Positions 37,088-45,303 of a stretch of DNA of 64,000 nucleotides are shown piece by piece (the stretch's first letter is position 1; the number at the start of each line of letters is the position of its first letter). The position numbers and the translations under genes were made by a program. Under the pieces are notes generated by a model. It made no database searches, had not been told where the DNA came from, and saw only the letters and a list, made by a program, of their open reading frames with translations. The DNA is from Butyricimonas virosa (GTDB lineage: Bacteria > Bacteroidota > Bacteroidia > Bacteroidales > Marinifilaceae), in assembly GCF_025148635.1 (NCBI RefSeq), contig NZ_CP102269.1:4030001-4094000 (forward strand). The letters run 5' to 3'.

Positions 37088-37984
37088 TTAAATTGTTAAT
37101 TGAATATCTAAAGTCCTGTTAATAATTTCGATCGCCTCTTCTAGTGAAACTTCTTTGAAAACAACGGTTATTCGGAGAGTTGCATAGTTTGCGGGTAGTG
37201 TTACGTGACAACTGTAGTATTCGTTCAGTGTTTCGATGACTTCAGATAAGGGGGCATTATCAAATTTAAGGATTTGTATTTCCCCTTTATCTTCTTTCGT
37301 GGAGATCATTAATTCCCCATCTTTTTTTCCATACTTAACGGACATTCCAGTTTCAAGGACACTTTCTTGTTTTTTGTCTTGAGTGGTAATTTTCACTCGT
37401 CCTTTTTCGACAAAAACTTCAGCTTGAAGTTTTTCTGCAATCACTTGAAAGGAAGTACCCAATACCTCTACTTGAATTAAGGATGTTTCCACGATAAAAG
37501 GTTTGCTAGAGTCCTGTTTTACACGGAAAAATGCCTTTCCTCGTAAGGAAAGTTCTCTATTCGTCTTTCCGAATTGAGAATCATAAGTCAAGCGACTATC
37601 TCCGGTTAATGTCACATGGGAACTATCCGGTAAATAAAATGCTTTCATTTTCCCAGTTCGGGAGAGTAAAACCGTTTCCTGAAGTGACGATTTATTCCAA
37701 ACCCATAATACACTTGATATTAAAACAATGATAGTGGCAGCCACTTGTAAAATTCGCAAGTGGTACGCCTTCGCAGGAAATTTCACTTTTTGTATTGCCT
37801 GCCGAGGGGCAAAAACTCCATATTTGTAACGCTTAGAACCTAATTCTATACGGCGCTTGAGTTGTCGAAATTCACGTTGGTGATCTTCACTTTCTTCCAA
37901 CCATTGTTCCACTCTTTGCCCTTCTTTCATGTTTACCTCACCAAGAATATATTTTGCTAGTAATTCATTTTTCATATTCCCCAT
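37088..37984 (-). CDS. FecR-type anti-sigma factor
   Basis: The protein has 298 residues. A cytosolic head (1-80) starts MGNMKNELLAKYILGEVNMKEG, one transmembrane helix spans about residues 79-97, and a periplasmic FecR domain follows (SHVTLTGDSRLTYDSQFGK, then RELSLRGKAFFRVKQDSSKPFIVET). A C-terminal DUF4974/secretin-like tail (LSEVIETLNEYYSCHVTLP) binds the STN domain of the receptor. It holds the sigma factor until the receptor signals. An alternative start is the Met at codon 4. It lies 15 bp after the sigma gene. Confidence 0.92.
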   Translation of the reverse strand: MGNMKNELLAKYILGEVNMKEGQRVEQWLEESEDHQREFRQLKRRIELGSKRYKYGVFAPRQAIQKVKFPAKAYHLRILQVAATIIVLISSVLWVWNKSSLQETVLLSRTGKMKAFYLPDSSHVTLTGDSRLTYDSQFGKTNRELSLRGKAFFRVKQDSSKPFIVETSLIQVEVLGTSFQVIAEKLQAEVFVEKGRVKITTQDKKQESVLETGMSVKYGKKDGELMISTKEDKGEIQILKFDNAPLSEVIETLNEYYSCHVTLPANYATLRITVVFKEVSLEEAIEIINRTLDIQLTI

Positions 37985-37999
37985 GTTTATGAGATTATT

Positions 38000-38506
38000 T
38001 TACCCGAAGAAAAACAAATAGATTTTTATTGCTTTATCTCTTAAAGTTTTCAATGCCTTTCCCATTTGCCCTTCCACAGTTTTAACTGAAATATCCAGTT
38101 GTTCAGCAATCTCCTTGTATTTCATGCCTTGCTGTTTTGCCATTAAAAATATATTCCGTCGTTCAGTAGGTAAAGCGTCTATCCAGTTCCAAACTAAAGC
38201 CTCCTCCTCTACCGATATGGATAAGATATTCTCGTCTGTTAGGTACATGGCACTTTCCACGGAAACTTTCTCTTGGTCTTTTTTTACATATTTCACCGCT
38301 CGATTTCGCACCACCGTGTATAAATATCCTTTCATGTTTCCCACTTCCAAACTTCCTACAACCGCCTTTTCCAACAATTCTACGAAAATCTGTTGCACAA
38401 TATCCTCCGAATCCTCGTATGATTCGGTTATATTTAGCGCATACAGACATAACGGTCTGTACATCCACTGAAAATATTTTTCTAACGTGTGAGAATTGAC
38501 GAACAT
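38000..38506 (-). CDS. FecI-type ECF sigma factor
   Basis: The protein has 168 residues. Sigma region 2 contains NITESYEDSEDIVQQIFVELLE and MKGYLYTVVRNRAVKYVKK; region 4 contains LPTERRNIFLMAKQQGMKYKEI and AEQLDISVKTVEGQ. It is the first gene of the operon and forms a FecI/FecR pair with the next gene. It is expected to transcribe the downstream receptor and DUF4249 genes when the transducer at 34464 is loaded. Confidence 0.93.
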   Translation of the reverse strand: MFVNSHTLEKYFQWMYRPLCLYALNITESYEDSEDIVQQIFVELLEKAVVGSLEVGNMKGYLYTVVRNRAVKYVKKDQEKVSVESAMYLTDENILSISVEEEALVWNWIDALPTERRNIFLMAKQQGMKYKEIAEQLDISVKTVEGQMGKALKTLRDKAIKIYLFFFG

Positions 38507-38538
38507 GGTTTCTTATTTTACATGGTACAAATCAACAT

Positions 38539-38546
38539 CAAAAATA
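38539..38546 (-). promoter_or_regulatory. Candidate -7 box of the FecI-type sigma gene
   Basis: TATTTTTG on the minus strand fits TAnnTTTG, 32 bp before the ATG. No matching -33 TTTG is seen. Confidence 0.4.
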
Positions 38547-38550
38547 ACTA

Positions 38551-38607
38551 AATAAAACCGAAGTAGGTGTATTTCTAAAAATATTTATCAGATACATTCC
38601 TACTTCG
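38551..38607 (-). terminator. Terminator of the three-lipoprotein operon
   Basis: CCTACTTCG (38607-38599) pairs with CGAAGTAGG (38567-38559), with further pairing inside, followed on the minus strand by GGTTTTATTT. It lies just after the stop at 38628. Confidence 0.65.
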
Positions 38608-38627
38608 TAATATTCTATACAATCACT

Positions 38628-39095
38628 TTAATTTGCTTTCATGTAAACGTAATTTCGAATTGTCATACGAGGGATCCCTTCTTTCTCCCAAATACCTTGA
38701 ACAATAAGGCAATACATCTGATTACCTTCCACCTGTGATACAGAAGGAGTCCATGTAAAAGAAGGTATCTTCCAATACTTTTTATTATATTCATTCTTCT
38801 CAAAGGTCGAAATCTTATGGATAAACAACATGTCTTCATGAATATAAAGGCTGTCAGAGGTGTTATCAAAATAGAATTGTCCAGCGATTCCCTTGAAATC
38901 CTTTAACGGCCCCTCCAAATAAAAAGACACGTTAGCAGGAGGTAAGGTGATGAAAAATGTAGGCGTAAAAGGTTCCCCTATAATTAACGTGTCTATTTGT
39001 TGACCAAATAATTCATAGATTATCGGTTCCTCCTTTTTGTTACAGGAAATAATAAATATAAAGCTGATAATAGTAGTAAATAAATATCTATTCAT
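38628..39095 (-). CDS. Unrecognised small lipoprotein, 155 residues
   Basis: It has a lipoprotein signal (IISFIFIISC, Cys at about 18) followed by the charged NKKEEP. The mature part is beta-rich, with one region like an immunoglobulin-type domain (FTPTFFITLPPANVSFYLEGPLKD) and a C-terminal half with several Trp and Tyr residues. I do not recognise it. It is the last of three minus-strand lipoprotein genes (8 bp after the middle one) and ends at the hairpin at 38551. The base composition is more AT-rich than that of the neighbouring receptor genes. Confidence 0.65.
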   Translation of the reverse strand: MNRYLFTTIISFIFIISCNKKEEPIIYELFGQQIDTLIIGEPFTPTFFITLPPANVSFYLEGPLKDFKGIAGQFYFDNTSDSLYIHEDMLFIHKISTFEKNEYNKKYWKIPSFTWTPSVSQVEGNQMYCLIVQGIWEKEGIPRMTIRNYVYMKAN

Positions 39096-39103
39096 AAGTA
39101 CTG

Positions 39104-40219
39104 TTAATAATATAATTTACTAGGAGGAGTAGTTGCAAAAATATAAAGTTCAGTACCACTACCTGTATATCCTGTATAATCTAATTGATAACCGGGCCAA
39201 CTCAAAAAACTTGATTTATGATCAGCTCTTACAACGATATTCAATCTAGGATGTTCTTCCCCACCATAATTAAAAACTCCAGGTGTTTCCAAATGGAAAA
39301 ATGTATAATTTGCACCACTTTTTCGTTCGATTGAATGTTCATCTCCATAATATTGAGTATTAATACCATTACCTTGAATACTAACAAATGTGCCATGAAT
39401 ACTATATTTCGTACTATAATCATGCCATCCTCCTAGATATTTCTTTTTAGCTTTCTGATATAACCTTAAATATACATGATTTCGGAAACTACTTTTGTCG
39501 ATCATAACTTTTTCTAAAGAGTAAATAAGTTCCCAAGAATATTTCTTTTTACCTGATTTTATATATCCGCCAGAATTAGCCAAAGATATATCTTTAACAA
39601 CATTACCTCGGAACATGATCCTCGCATCACCATTATAGATTACATCAACATTATCCTCTTTTGAAGATAAAAGTGTATTTTTATATTTATCTATTTTTTG
39701 TATATCTGCGAGATGAATAATAATACGTCGATCTTTTTTATAAATATACAATGCATCACCAATCTTTACTTGACCATCTGATGTCAAAATTGTTTCAAAA
39801 TTAGGTGTTACAAACGGATAATCTACATCAATAGCTCCATCTTCATCTTCTGTTATGTCCAATATAGAAGTATATTTTTCGGCGAATAAGTGGGACTCAT
39901 CCTCGGATGTCACGTTATCATACTCGTAAAAATAAGGAGCATAGTATGTTTTGGCAGAAATAAAACCCAAATTCTTTTCCCAAGAAATCCTTTGTTCGTC
40001 ACTCAATTGTTCCAACATATTAATAATAGAATCACGAACATTGAAATTCTTAAAAACTAAACAACCTTCCTCAACATATACATTCGGTTGCTGATTTTCT
40101 TCGACTTTAGCTCTTGAACCAATTTCTGGGGTTTCTTCTTGAATTAAAGTTACAGATTCTGATTGATTACATGCAGATAAAATAGCAATCAAACATAGTA
40201 AAAACAATACTTTTTTCAT
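39104..40219 (-). CDS. Unrecognised lipoprotein, 371 residues
   Basis: It has a signal peptide with the lipobox LSAC (Cys at about 17) and then NQSES. An N-terminal helical part contains RDSIINMLEQLSDEQRISWEKNLG (about 60-85), and the block TSDGQVKIGDALYIYKKDRRIII (about 148-170) resembles a motif I associate with several Bacteroidales surface lipoproteins. The C-terminal half is beta-rich, with HGTFVSIQGNGINTQYYGD and aromatic-rich repeats. No enzyme motif is visible. It is the middle gene of the trio and visibly AT-rich, which suggests recent acquisition (inference). Confidence 0.65.
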   Translation of the reverse strand: MKKVLFLLCLIAILSACNQSESVTLIQEETPEIGSRAKVEENQQPNVYVEEGCLVFKNFNVRDSIINMLEQLSDEQRISWEKNLGFISAKTYYAPYFYEYDNVTSEDESHLFAEKYTSILDITEDEDGAIDVDYPFVTPNFETILTSDGQVKIGDALYIYKKDRRIIIHLADIQKIDKYKNTLLSSKEDNVDVIYNGDARIMFRGNVVKDISLANSGGYIKSGKKKYSWELIYSLEKVMIDKSSFRNHVYLRLYQKAKKKYLGGWHDYSTKYSIHGTFVSIQGNGINTQYYGDEHSIERKSGANYTFFHLETPGVFNYGGEEHPRLNIVVRADHKSSFLSWPGYQLDYTGYTGSGTELYIFATTPPSKLYY

Positions 40220-40252
40220 AGATTTTTGATTTTAAATTAATTTATTAATCTC

Positions 40253-40723
40253 TTAGTTTATCATTAGATTACCCTCGTCGTAGCAACTTATTTCACTGGG
40301 TATTAAGTTTATTATGGGTGTATCTATATATAATGAATAATCTTTATCCACAACTAGATTTTCCACCATAAAAGCAATTGTTATCGTTCTTTTTATCTGT
40401 TCAGGGAATATATCAATCTTGATACTATCACAATCGTAATTTTTATGAAAAAGCAAAACCAAACTATCAGATATATGATATTGTTCTTTGATAGCCGTGG
40501 TTAATTCCGGAATGATCTTTAATTTTTGATTATGCATATTGGAATATAAAAGTGAGACTTTTCCTTTTAAATACACGTAATGTGTACTATTATCAACAAT
40601 TACATTTTTCTCCCGTTCCTCAAAACTAAATGTTGTTTCATATTTCGGATATGGATCATTCTTTGAACAAGAACCCAATACAAATAATAATACAATTCTA
40701 AATATTAAATTAATTTTCTTCAT
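40253..40723 (-). CDS. Unrecognised small lipoprotein, 156 residues
   Basis: From the ATG at 40723 (MKKINLIFRIVLLFVLGSC) the lipobox Cys is residue 19. The rest is beta-rich: a TTFSFEEREKNVIVDNSTHYVYLKGKVSLL segment, then a central KIIPELTTAIKEQY helix, and a C-terminus rich in Ile and Asp. No family is recognised. It is the first gene of the trio. The frame is open ten codons upstream, but that extension would spoil the signal peptide, so the internal ATG is taken. Confidence 0.62.
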   Translation of the reverse strand: MKKINLIFRIVLLFVLGSCSKNDPYPKYETTFSFEEREKNVIVDNSTHYVYLKGKVSLLYSNMHNQKLKIIPELTTAIKEQYHISDSLVLLFHKNYDCDSIKIDIFPEQIKRTITIAFMVENLVVDKDYSLYIDTPIINLIPSEISCYDEGNLMIN

Positions 40724-40833
40724 TTCTTTCTGTTTTAAATTACTCAATACCAAATTGGAAATTTTTTATTGCCTTTATTATTAAGAGTCAAAAACAATAA
40801 ATACCCTTACTCCATTTCCCATATTTTTTTTCA

Positions 40834-40872
40834 AAATAAAAATCCCTAGAGTGTAAAAACTACATTCTAGGG
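40834..40872 (-). terminator. Terminator after the HU/TonB-plug/LytTR gene
   Basis: ACATTCTAGGG (40862-40872) pairs with CCCTAGAGTGT (40844-40854) with one G-U pair. On the minus strand it is followed by ATTTTTATTTT. It sits 25 bp after the stop at 40897. Confidence 0.8.
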
Positions 40873-40896
40873 TTCCTTTTCAAGTATTGATTAACT

Positions 40897-42108
40897 CTAC
40901 CCCATCCTCATAAACGTCTCGAAAAAGGCATCCCGATAGGTGTTTCCAATAGCTATTTCATGTGTTTTAATAAAAATGTCATTGTTATCAAAGGAGTCGA
41001 TATGCTTGGTATTTACGATATAGGACTTATTGACTCGTAAGAAATTATGCTTGGGTAATAACTCAAATATATTCTTTAGATTCATTCGGGTAATCACCCG
41101 TTGTTCATCCAATTGGATGATCACGTAATCTTTCAGTCCCTCGATGAATAGAATATCCTTGTAATTTATTTTAAAGTAGCGTCTTTCAGACTTTACGAAG
41201 AAGTATTCCGTGTTACCCGCTTCGATATTCTCTTTCTCTTCTTTTAATAACAAAGAATGGTAAGCAATTGCTTTGTGGACTGCCTTATTTAACCCGGATA
41301 AAATTCCCCCGCCGAGGATGGACAAATCTGCAAAGTGATTAGGATTCGGAATTTCCACGTCTTCCAGTTTCCATTGTAATAAATGCGGGGCATTCCCGTG
41401 AATGGATATTCCATTCGTTGACATACTAGGAGAAATTCCGGCAAAGGAACTTACCAAGCGGGCCGGATCATCCATTCCCCCGGCATATCGGCTTGCCTCT
41501 TCCACGCTGAGCATCCGGGCTCCCGTGGTGACCATCTTGTTTAATGGTTGCTCTTTATTCAATTGCGGTCGAATCATGACTTCATCCAGTTCTTTAATAC
41601 TTTCTTTCAATGGGATGGTCAAATTAACTTCTTTCGAGGATGTTACCAGTATCTCCCGGAAAATGGTCGGTTCGTATCCCACGAAAGAAACCTGTATATC
41701 ATGTCGGCCGATTGGGACATTCTTGATAACAAAACAGCCTAGGGAATCCGTTACTCCACCGACCTCCGTTTTTCCCATGAGATACACGGATGCATAAGCC
41801 ACCGGATAACCCGAGGCAGCGTCAATCACCCATCCTCGTATATTCTGGGTTAAAATCCGTCCTTCTTTCTGCCCCCACGCATTCATGGATAATATGAAAA
41901 GAAAAATATATATGCCGATTACTCCTTTCTTACCCTTAATCTTACCCATGATTTTAAAAATCATTTCAGAAATCCCATTTTTCCATCCTTTACGATTCAA
42001 TTCTCCCCCTAAAACTTCCTCAAAGGCATCTAAAACCTTTTCACAGTCGGAAACACTAATATTCGTCATTCGCGATACTTCTGCTATTACTTCTGTTTTA
42101 TTCATCAT
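40897..42108 (-). CDS. In-frame chimera: HU-like N-terminus, TonB-receptor signal peptide and plug, LytTR DNA-binding domain
   Basis: One open frame of 403 codons joins three unrelated parts. Residues 2-42 (MNKTEVIAEVSRMTNISVS, then EKVLDAFEEVLG) match the dimerising helices of HU/IHF but lack the DNA-binding arms. Met54 (41949) begins a typical signal peptide ending SMNAWGQ. Residues 85-180 are a carboxypeptidase-like domain and about 181-274 are the start of a TonB-receptor plug (EEASRYAGGMDDPARL, NPNHFADLSILGGGILSGLN). At about 274/275 (near 41287) the frame switches to the end of a response regulator and a full LytTR domain (about 297-400; FLRVNKSYIVNTKHI). The receiver and the whole barrel are missing. 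A -7 box precedes it and a terminator follows. It may be a deletion-born pseudogene or a new regulator. Exported LytTR could not bind DNA, so an internal start would be needed. Confidence 0.8.
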   Translation of the reverse strand: MMNKTEVIAEVSRMTNISVSDCEKVLDAFEEVLGGELNRKGWKNGISEMIFKIMGKIKGKKGVIGIYIFLFILSMNAWGQKEGRILTQNIRGWVIDAASGYPVAYASVYLMGKTEVGGVTDSLGCFVIKNVPIGRHDIQVSFVGYEPTIFREILVTSSKEVNLTIPLKESIKELDEVMIRPQLNKEQPLNKMVTTGARMLSVEEASRYAGGMDDPARLVSSFAGISPSMSTNGISIHGNAPHLLQWKLEDVEIPNPNHFADLSILGGGILSGLNKAVHKAIAYHSLLLKEEKENIEAGNTEYFFVKSERRYFKINYKDILFIEGLKDYVIIQLDEQRVITRMNLKNIFELLPKHNFLRVNKSYIVNTKHIDSFDNNDIFIKTHEIAIGNTYRDAFFETFMRMG

Positions 42109-42130
42109 CCAATACTTTTTGATTACGGGA

Positions 42131-42138
42131 CAAAAATA
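42131..42138 (-). promoter_or_regulatory. Candidate -7 box of the chimeric gene
   Basis: TATTTTTG on the minus strand fits TAnnTTTG, 22 bp before the ATG. The -33 region lacks a clear TTTG. Confidence 0.4.
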
Positions 42139-42288
42139 GACTCAAAGCAGAAGTGATTTAAAGAAAAGAGACGAAACGCCTAATTGGGTATACAAAACAT
42201 GATATCCCAGTACCTTTATTGAAGATAATCAAGAAGAAATTGAAAAAAGAAATTGTTTTTTTAGAAGTAGGAAGTGCTTGATAAGCAA

Positions 42289-42329
42289 CTTCCCCTAATT
42301 TCTCCTACATAAGGAAAAATTAGGGGAAG
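42289..42329. terminator. Strong hairpin after the nitroreductase gene
   Basis: CTTCCCCTAATTT (42289-42301) pairs perfectly with AAATTAGGGGAAG (42317-42329). The following bases on the minus strand are not a clean T-run, so termination is likely but not certain. Confidence 0.5.
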
Positions 42330-42360
42330 GCGTTGGGTTAATTTTTAGGTAAAAGAGTGA

Positions 42361-42963
42361 TTATTTAAAAATACGCACTCTTTCTTCTATCGAATTAAAC
42401 TCTTTAGTCCCGGGTTCCTGTAAAGGTACACCAAAAGGCATTTGAGCAATCAATTCCCAAGTTTCAGGCAATTGCCACTCTTTAAGTACTGTTTCATCAA
42501 TTAACGGGTTATAATGTTGTAGTGAGGCACCGAAGCCGACATCCTCCAACATGGTCCACACGGCCAATTGATGCATTGCAGAAGTTTGTTGTGACCATAA
42601 GGGAAATTTCTCTTGATAAGTTGGGAATGATTTCTGTAATCCCTCCACGACTTTCCGTTCTTCAAAGAAAAGCACCGTGCCATAACCGGATGCAAAAGAT
42701 TTATCAATCTTATTTTCCGTTGTTTTAAAAGCTTCCGCAGGAACTATTTTCCGCAACGTATCTTTCACAATATTCCACAGTTTCACGTGTTGTTCTCCTA
42801 ATAAAAGAACCATTCTCGTTGATTGTGAATTAAATGCAGACGGTATATTCTTAACGGCAAATTTTACAATATTCTCTATTTCCTCGTCAGAAATAAGTGA
42901 TTTATTCGAGAGAGCATAATAACTTCTCCTATGCGCTAAAGCTTCTTTAAATTTTCTTTCCAT
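42361..42963 (-). CDS. Nitroreductase-family FMN oxidoreductase
   Basis: The protein has 200 residues. The opening HRRSYYAL corresponds to the FMN-contacting RRS motif, SAFNSQSTRMVLL follows, and the later blocks SGYGTVLFFEE, MHQLAVWTMLEDVGFGASLQHYNP and MPFGVPLQEPG fit the Frm2/Hbn1-type branch of nitroreductases. Enzymes of this group reduce nitro compounds or quinones with NAD(P)H; the natural substrate is usually unknown. It stands alone between a hairpin and the pyrophosphatase gene. Confidence 0.85.
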   Translation of the reverse strand: MERKFKEALAHRRSYYALSNKSLISDEEIENIVKFAVKNIPSAFNSQSTRMVLLLGEQHVKLWNIVKDTLRKIVPAEAFKTTENKIDKSFASGYGTVLFFEERKVVEGLQKSFPTYQEKFPLWSQQTSAMHQLAVWTMLEDVGFGASLQHYNPLIDETVLKEWQLPETWELIAQMPFGVPLQEPGTKEFNSIEERVRIFK

Positions 42964-43044
42964 ATCTCAATGATTTATTTTCTACAATATACGCATTTTT
43001 TCGGGAAAAGTTATGTTATTTAGAATAAATCAAGATTGTTTATT

Positions 43045-43066
43045 CTCCCCCTTGTGCAAGGGGGAG
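43045..43066. repeat. GC-rich palindrome, REP-like
   Basis: CTCCCCCTT (43045-43053), loop GTGC and AAGGGGGAG (43058-43066) form a perfect 9-bp stem followed by TTAGAGGAGGG. Such C-rich palindromes with a TTAGAGG tail look like dispersed intergenic repeats of Bacteroidetes. It may also help terminate one of the flanking minus-strand genes. Confidence 0.5.
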
Positions 43067-43087
43067 TTAGAGGAGGGAACATAAATA

Positions 43088-45271
43088 TTATAAAAGACTA
43101 AACGCACAAGTCACCCCGGCCATCACTATGGCCACCATGCTCATCAATTTAATCAGAATATTCAAACTCGGTCCGGAAGTATCCTTAAACGGGTCGCCCA
43201 CGGTGTCCCCGATAACCGTTGCTTTATGATTATCAGAACCTTTACCGCCAAGATTACCTTCCTCGATATACTTTTTAGCATTATCCCAGGCACCTCCGGA
43301 ATTTGCCATGAAAATAGCCAACACGAACCCGGTACCCAATCCTCCGGCCAACAACCCAATCACACCCGAAACGCCAAAAATCAACCCCATAACAATTGGA
43401 ATAATGATCGCCAGCAAAGACGGGAAAACCATTTCATGTTGAGCCCCTTTCGTGGAAATTTCCACGCATTTAGCGTAATCCGGCTCTCCTTCCCCTGTCA
43501 TAATTCCTTTGATCTCCCGAAATTGCCGACGGACTTCATTCACCATTTTCTGGGCAGCCCGCCCTACCGCATTCATGGTCAAACCACAGAACACGAAAGC
43601 CATCATCGAACCGATGAAAATTCCGGACAACACCTTCGGATTCATCAAGGTAACATCATAGTAATTCATAAAATCAGTCAATGTGGCATCAGCCGTCCTC
43701 ACCACATTATCTCCAATTTTCAGCACTTCCTCGCCCATCCGCAACAAACCAATCTTGATTTCTTCAATATACGAGGCTATCAAAGCCAATCCGGTCAATG
43801 CTGCCGAACCAATAGCGAATCCTTTACCCGTGGCAGCAGTAGTATTACCCAAAGCGTCAAGCGCATCCGTACGGTGACGAACTTCCTCTCCCAACTGACT
43901 CATTTCAGCGTTACCCCCGGCATTATCGGCAATCGGTCCGTAAGCATCCGTGGCCAGAGTTATACTTAATGTAGAGAGCATTCCCACGGCAGCGATCCCC
44001 ACGCCATACAATCCCATGGACATATTGGCAAAACTGAATTCCGCCGCAAACAGGAACGAAAGTATAATGCCTGCGACGATCGTAAGCACCGGAATAGCCG
44101 TCGAAATCATTCCGGTCCCGATACCTTTAATAATCACCGTTGCAGGCCCCGTTTCCGAACTTTTGGCTATATCCTGAGTCGGTTTGTAAGCATGAGAAGT
44201 GTAGTATTCTGTCGCTTTTCCAATAATAATACCCGTTGCCAATCCCACGATCACGGATCCGCATATCCAATAACTCAAACCGAGCAAATGAATAACCAGG
44301 AAACTGGCACCCACGATTAACAAGGAACTCACGTTGATTCCCCGATCAAGGGCTCGTAATAATTGTTGTTGAGAAGCTCCCTCTTTTGTCTTTACCAGAA
44401 ATATACCAAGCAATGATAAGATCACCCCGAATGCGGCAATTAACATCGGAGCTAATATAGCATTGAATTGTGCATCCGGTTCCGCACGAAATGCAGCTGC
44501 ACCCAATGCTGCCGTTGCCAATATAGAACCACAGTAAGATTCGTAGAGATCAGCTCCCATTCCGGCCACGTCTCCCACATTATCTCCCACGTTATCGGCA
44601 ATAGTCGCCGGATTTCGAGGATCATCTTCCGGAATTCCGGCTTCCACTTTACCTACCAAGTCAGCACCGACATCCGCAGCTTTCGTGAAAATACCTCCTC
44701 CCACTCTGGCGAAAAGTGCTTGCGTGGATGCTCCCATACCGAAAGTCAACATCGTGGTTGTGATCACGATAGCCTTTTCAGTCTCTGTTGCCTCTTCCAC
44801 GAAATAATCTAATAATAACCACCATAAAGAAATATCCAGTAGAGCCAAACCGACAACAACCAATCCCATGACTGCTCCCGAACGAAAAGCGACTTTCAGA
44901 CCGTCATTCAAACTTCTACGTGCAGCGTTGGCCGTTCTTGCTGACGCGTAGGTAGCCGTTTTCATTCCTATATACCCGGCTAATCCGGAGAAAAAACCTC
45001 CAGTCAAGAACGCAAACCAAACCCACGGATTCTGTAAACCGGGCCCGTAAGCCATCCAAGCAAAAAGCACACATAGAACAAGAAAAACAAGGGCTACCAC
45101 CCGGTATTGCTGACGCAAATAAGCCATAGCTCCCTTGCGGACATGTCCGGCAATACGTTTCATCGTGTCGGTTCCTTCCGACTCTTTCATCATCCCTTTA
45201 AAAAAGATCCTTGCGAAAAGGAGAGCAATAATAGCACCTACAGGTACTATCCAAAATAGATCGTTTAACAT
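43088..45271 (-). CDS. hppA: Membrane-bound ion-pumping pyrophosphatase
   Basis: The protein has 727 residues and about 16 transmembrane helices. The catalytic loops are clear: DVGADLVGKVEAGIPEDDPR, then NPATIADNVGDNVGD, and the C-terminal GSDNHKATVIGDTVGDPFKDTSGPS. It hydrolyses pyrophosphate to move Na+ or H+ outward across the inner membrane. In GNTTAATGKG (residues 475-484) an Ala stands at position 479, where K+-independent enzymes carry Lys, so the sequence predicts the K+-dependent class, most of whose members pump Na+. It is a single gene with no operon partner. Confidence 0.95.
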   Translation of the reverse strand: MLNDLFWIVPVGAIIALLFARIFFKGMMKESEGTDTMKRIAGHVRKGAMAYLRQQYRVVALVFLVLCVLFAWMAYGPGLQNPWVWFAFLTGGFFSGLAGYIGMKTATYASARTANAARRSLNDGLKVAFRSGAVMGLVVVGLALLDISLWWLLLDYFVEEATETEKAIVITTTMLTFGMGASTQALFARVGGGIFTKAADVGADLVGKVEAGIPEDDPRNPATIADNVGDNVGDVAGMGADLYESYCGSILATAALGAAAFRAEPDAQFNAILAPMLIAAFGVILSLLGIFLVKTKEGASQQQLLRALDRGINVSSLLIVGASFLVIHLLGLSYWICGSVIVGLATGIIIGKATEYYTSHAYKPTQDIAKSSETGPATVIIKGIGTGMISTAIPVLTIVAGIILSFLFAAEFSFANMSMGLYGVGIAAVGMLSTLSITLATDAYGPIADNAGGNAEMSQLGEEVRHRTDALDALGNTTAATGKGFAIGSAALTGLALIASYIEEIKIGLLRMGEEVLKIGDNVVRTADATLTDFMNYYDVTLMNPKVLSGIFIGSMMAFVFCGLTMNAVGRAAQKMVNEVRRQFREIKGIMTGEGEPDYAKCVEISTKGAQHEMVFPSLLAIIIPIVMGLIFGVSGVIGLLAGGLGTGFVLAIFMANSGGAWDNAKKYIEEGNLGGKGSDNHKATVIGDTVGDPFKDTSGPSLNILIKLMSMVAIVMAGVTCAFSLL

Positions 45272-45303
45272 GGTATTATATATTTGTAGTTAGTAAAAGT
45301 ATA

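Noticed and set aside
40897..42108. Explaining the chimera as a simple frameshift artefact
   Set aside because: Both junctions keep one frame with no stop and the missing receptor barrel and receiver sequence is not present in any frame nearby, so a base error cannot create it; a larger assembly error remains possible.
43226..43969. Long open frame of 247 codons on the strand opposite the pyrophosphatase
   Set aside because: It is the antisense shadow of hppA, whose motifs are complete; the translation is His/Asn/Ser-rich without any domain.
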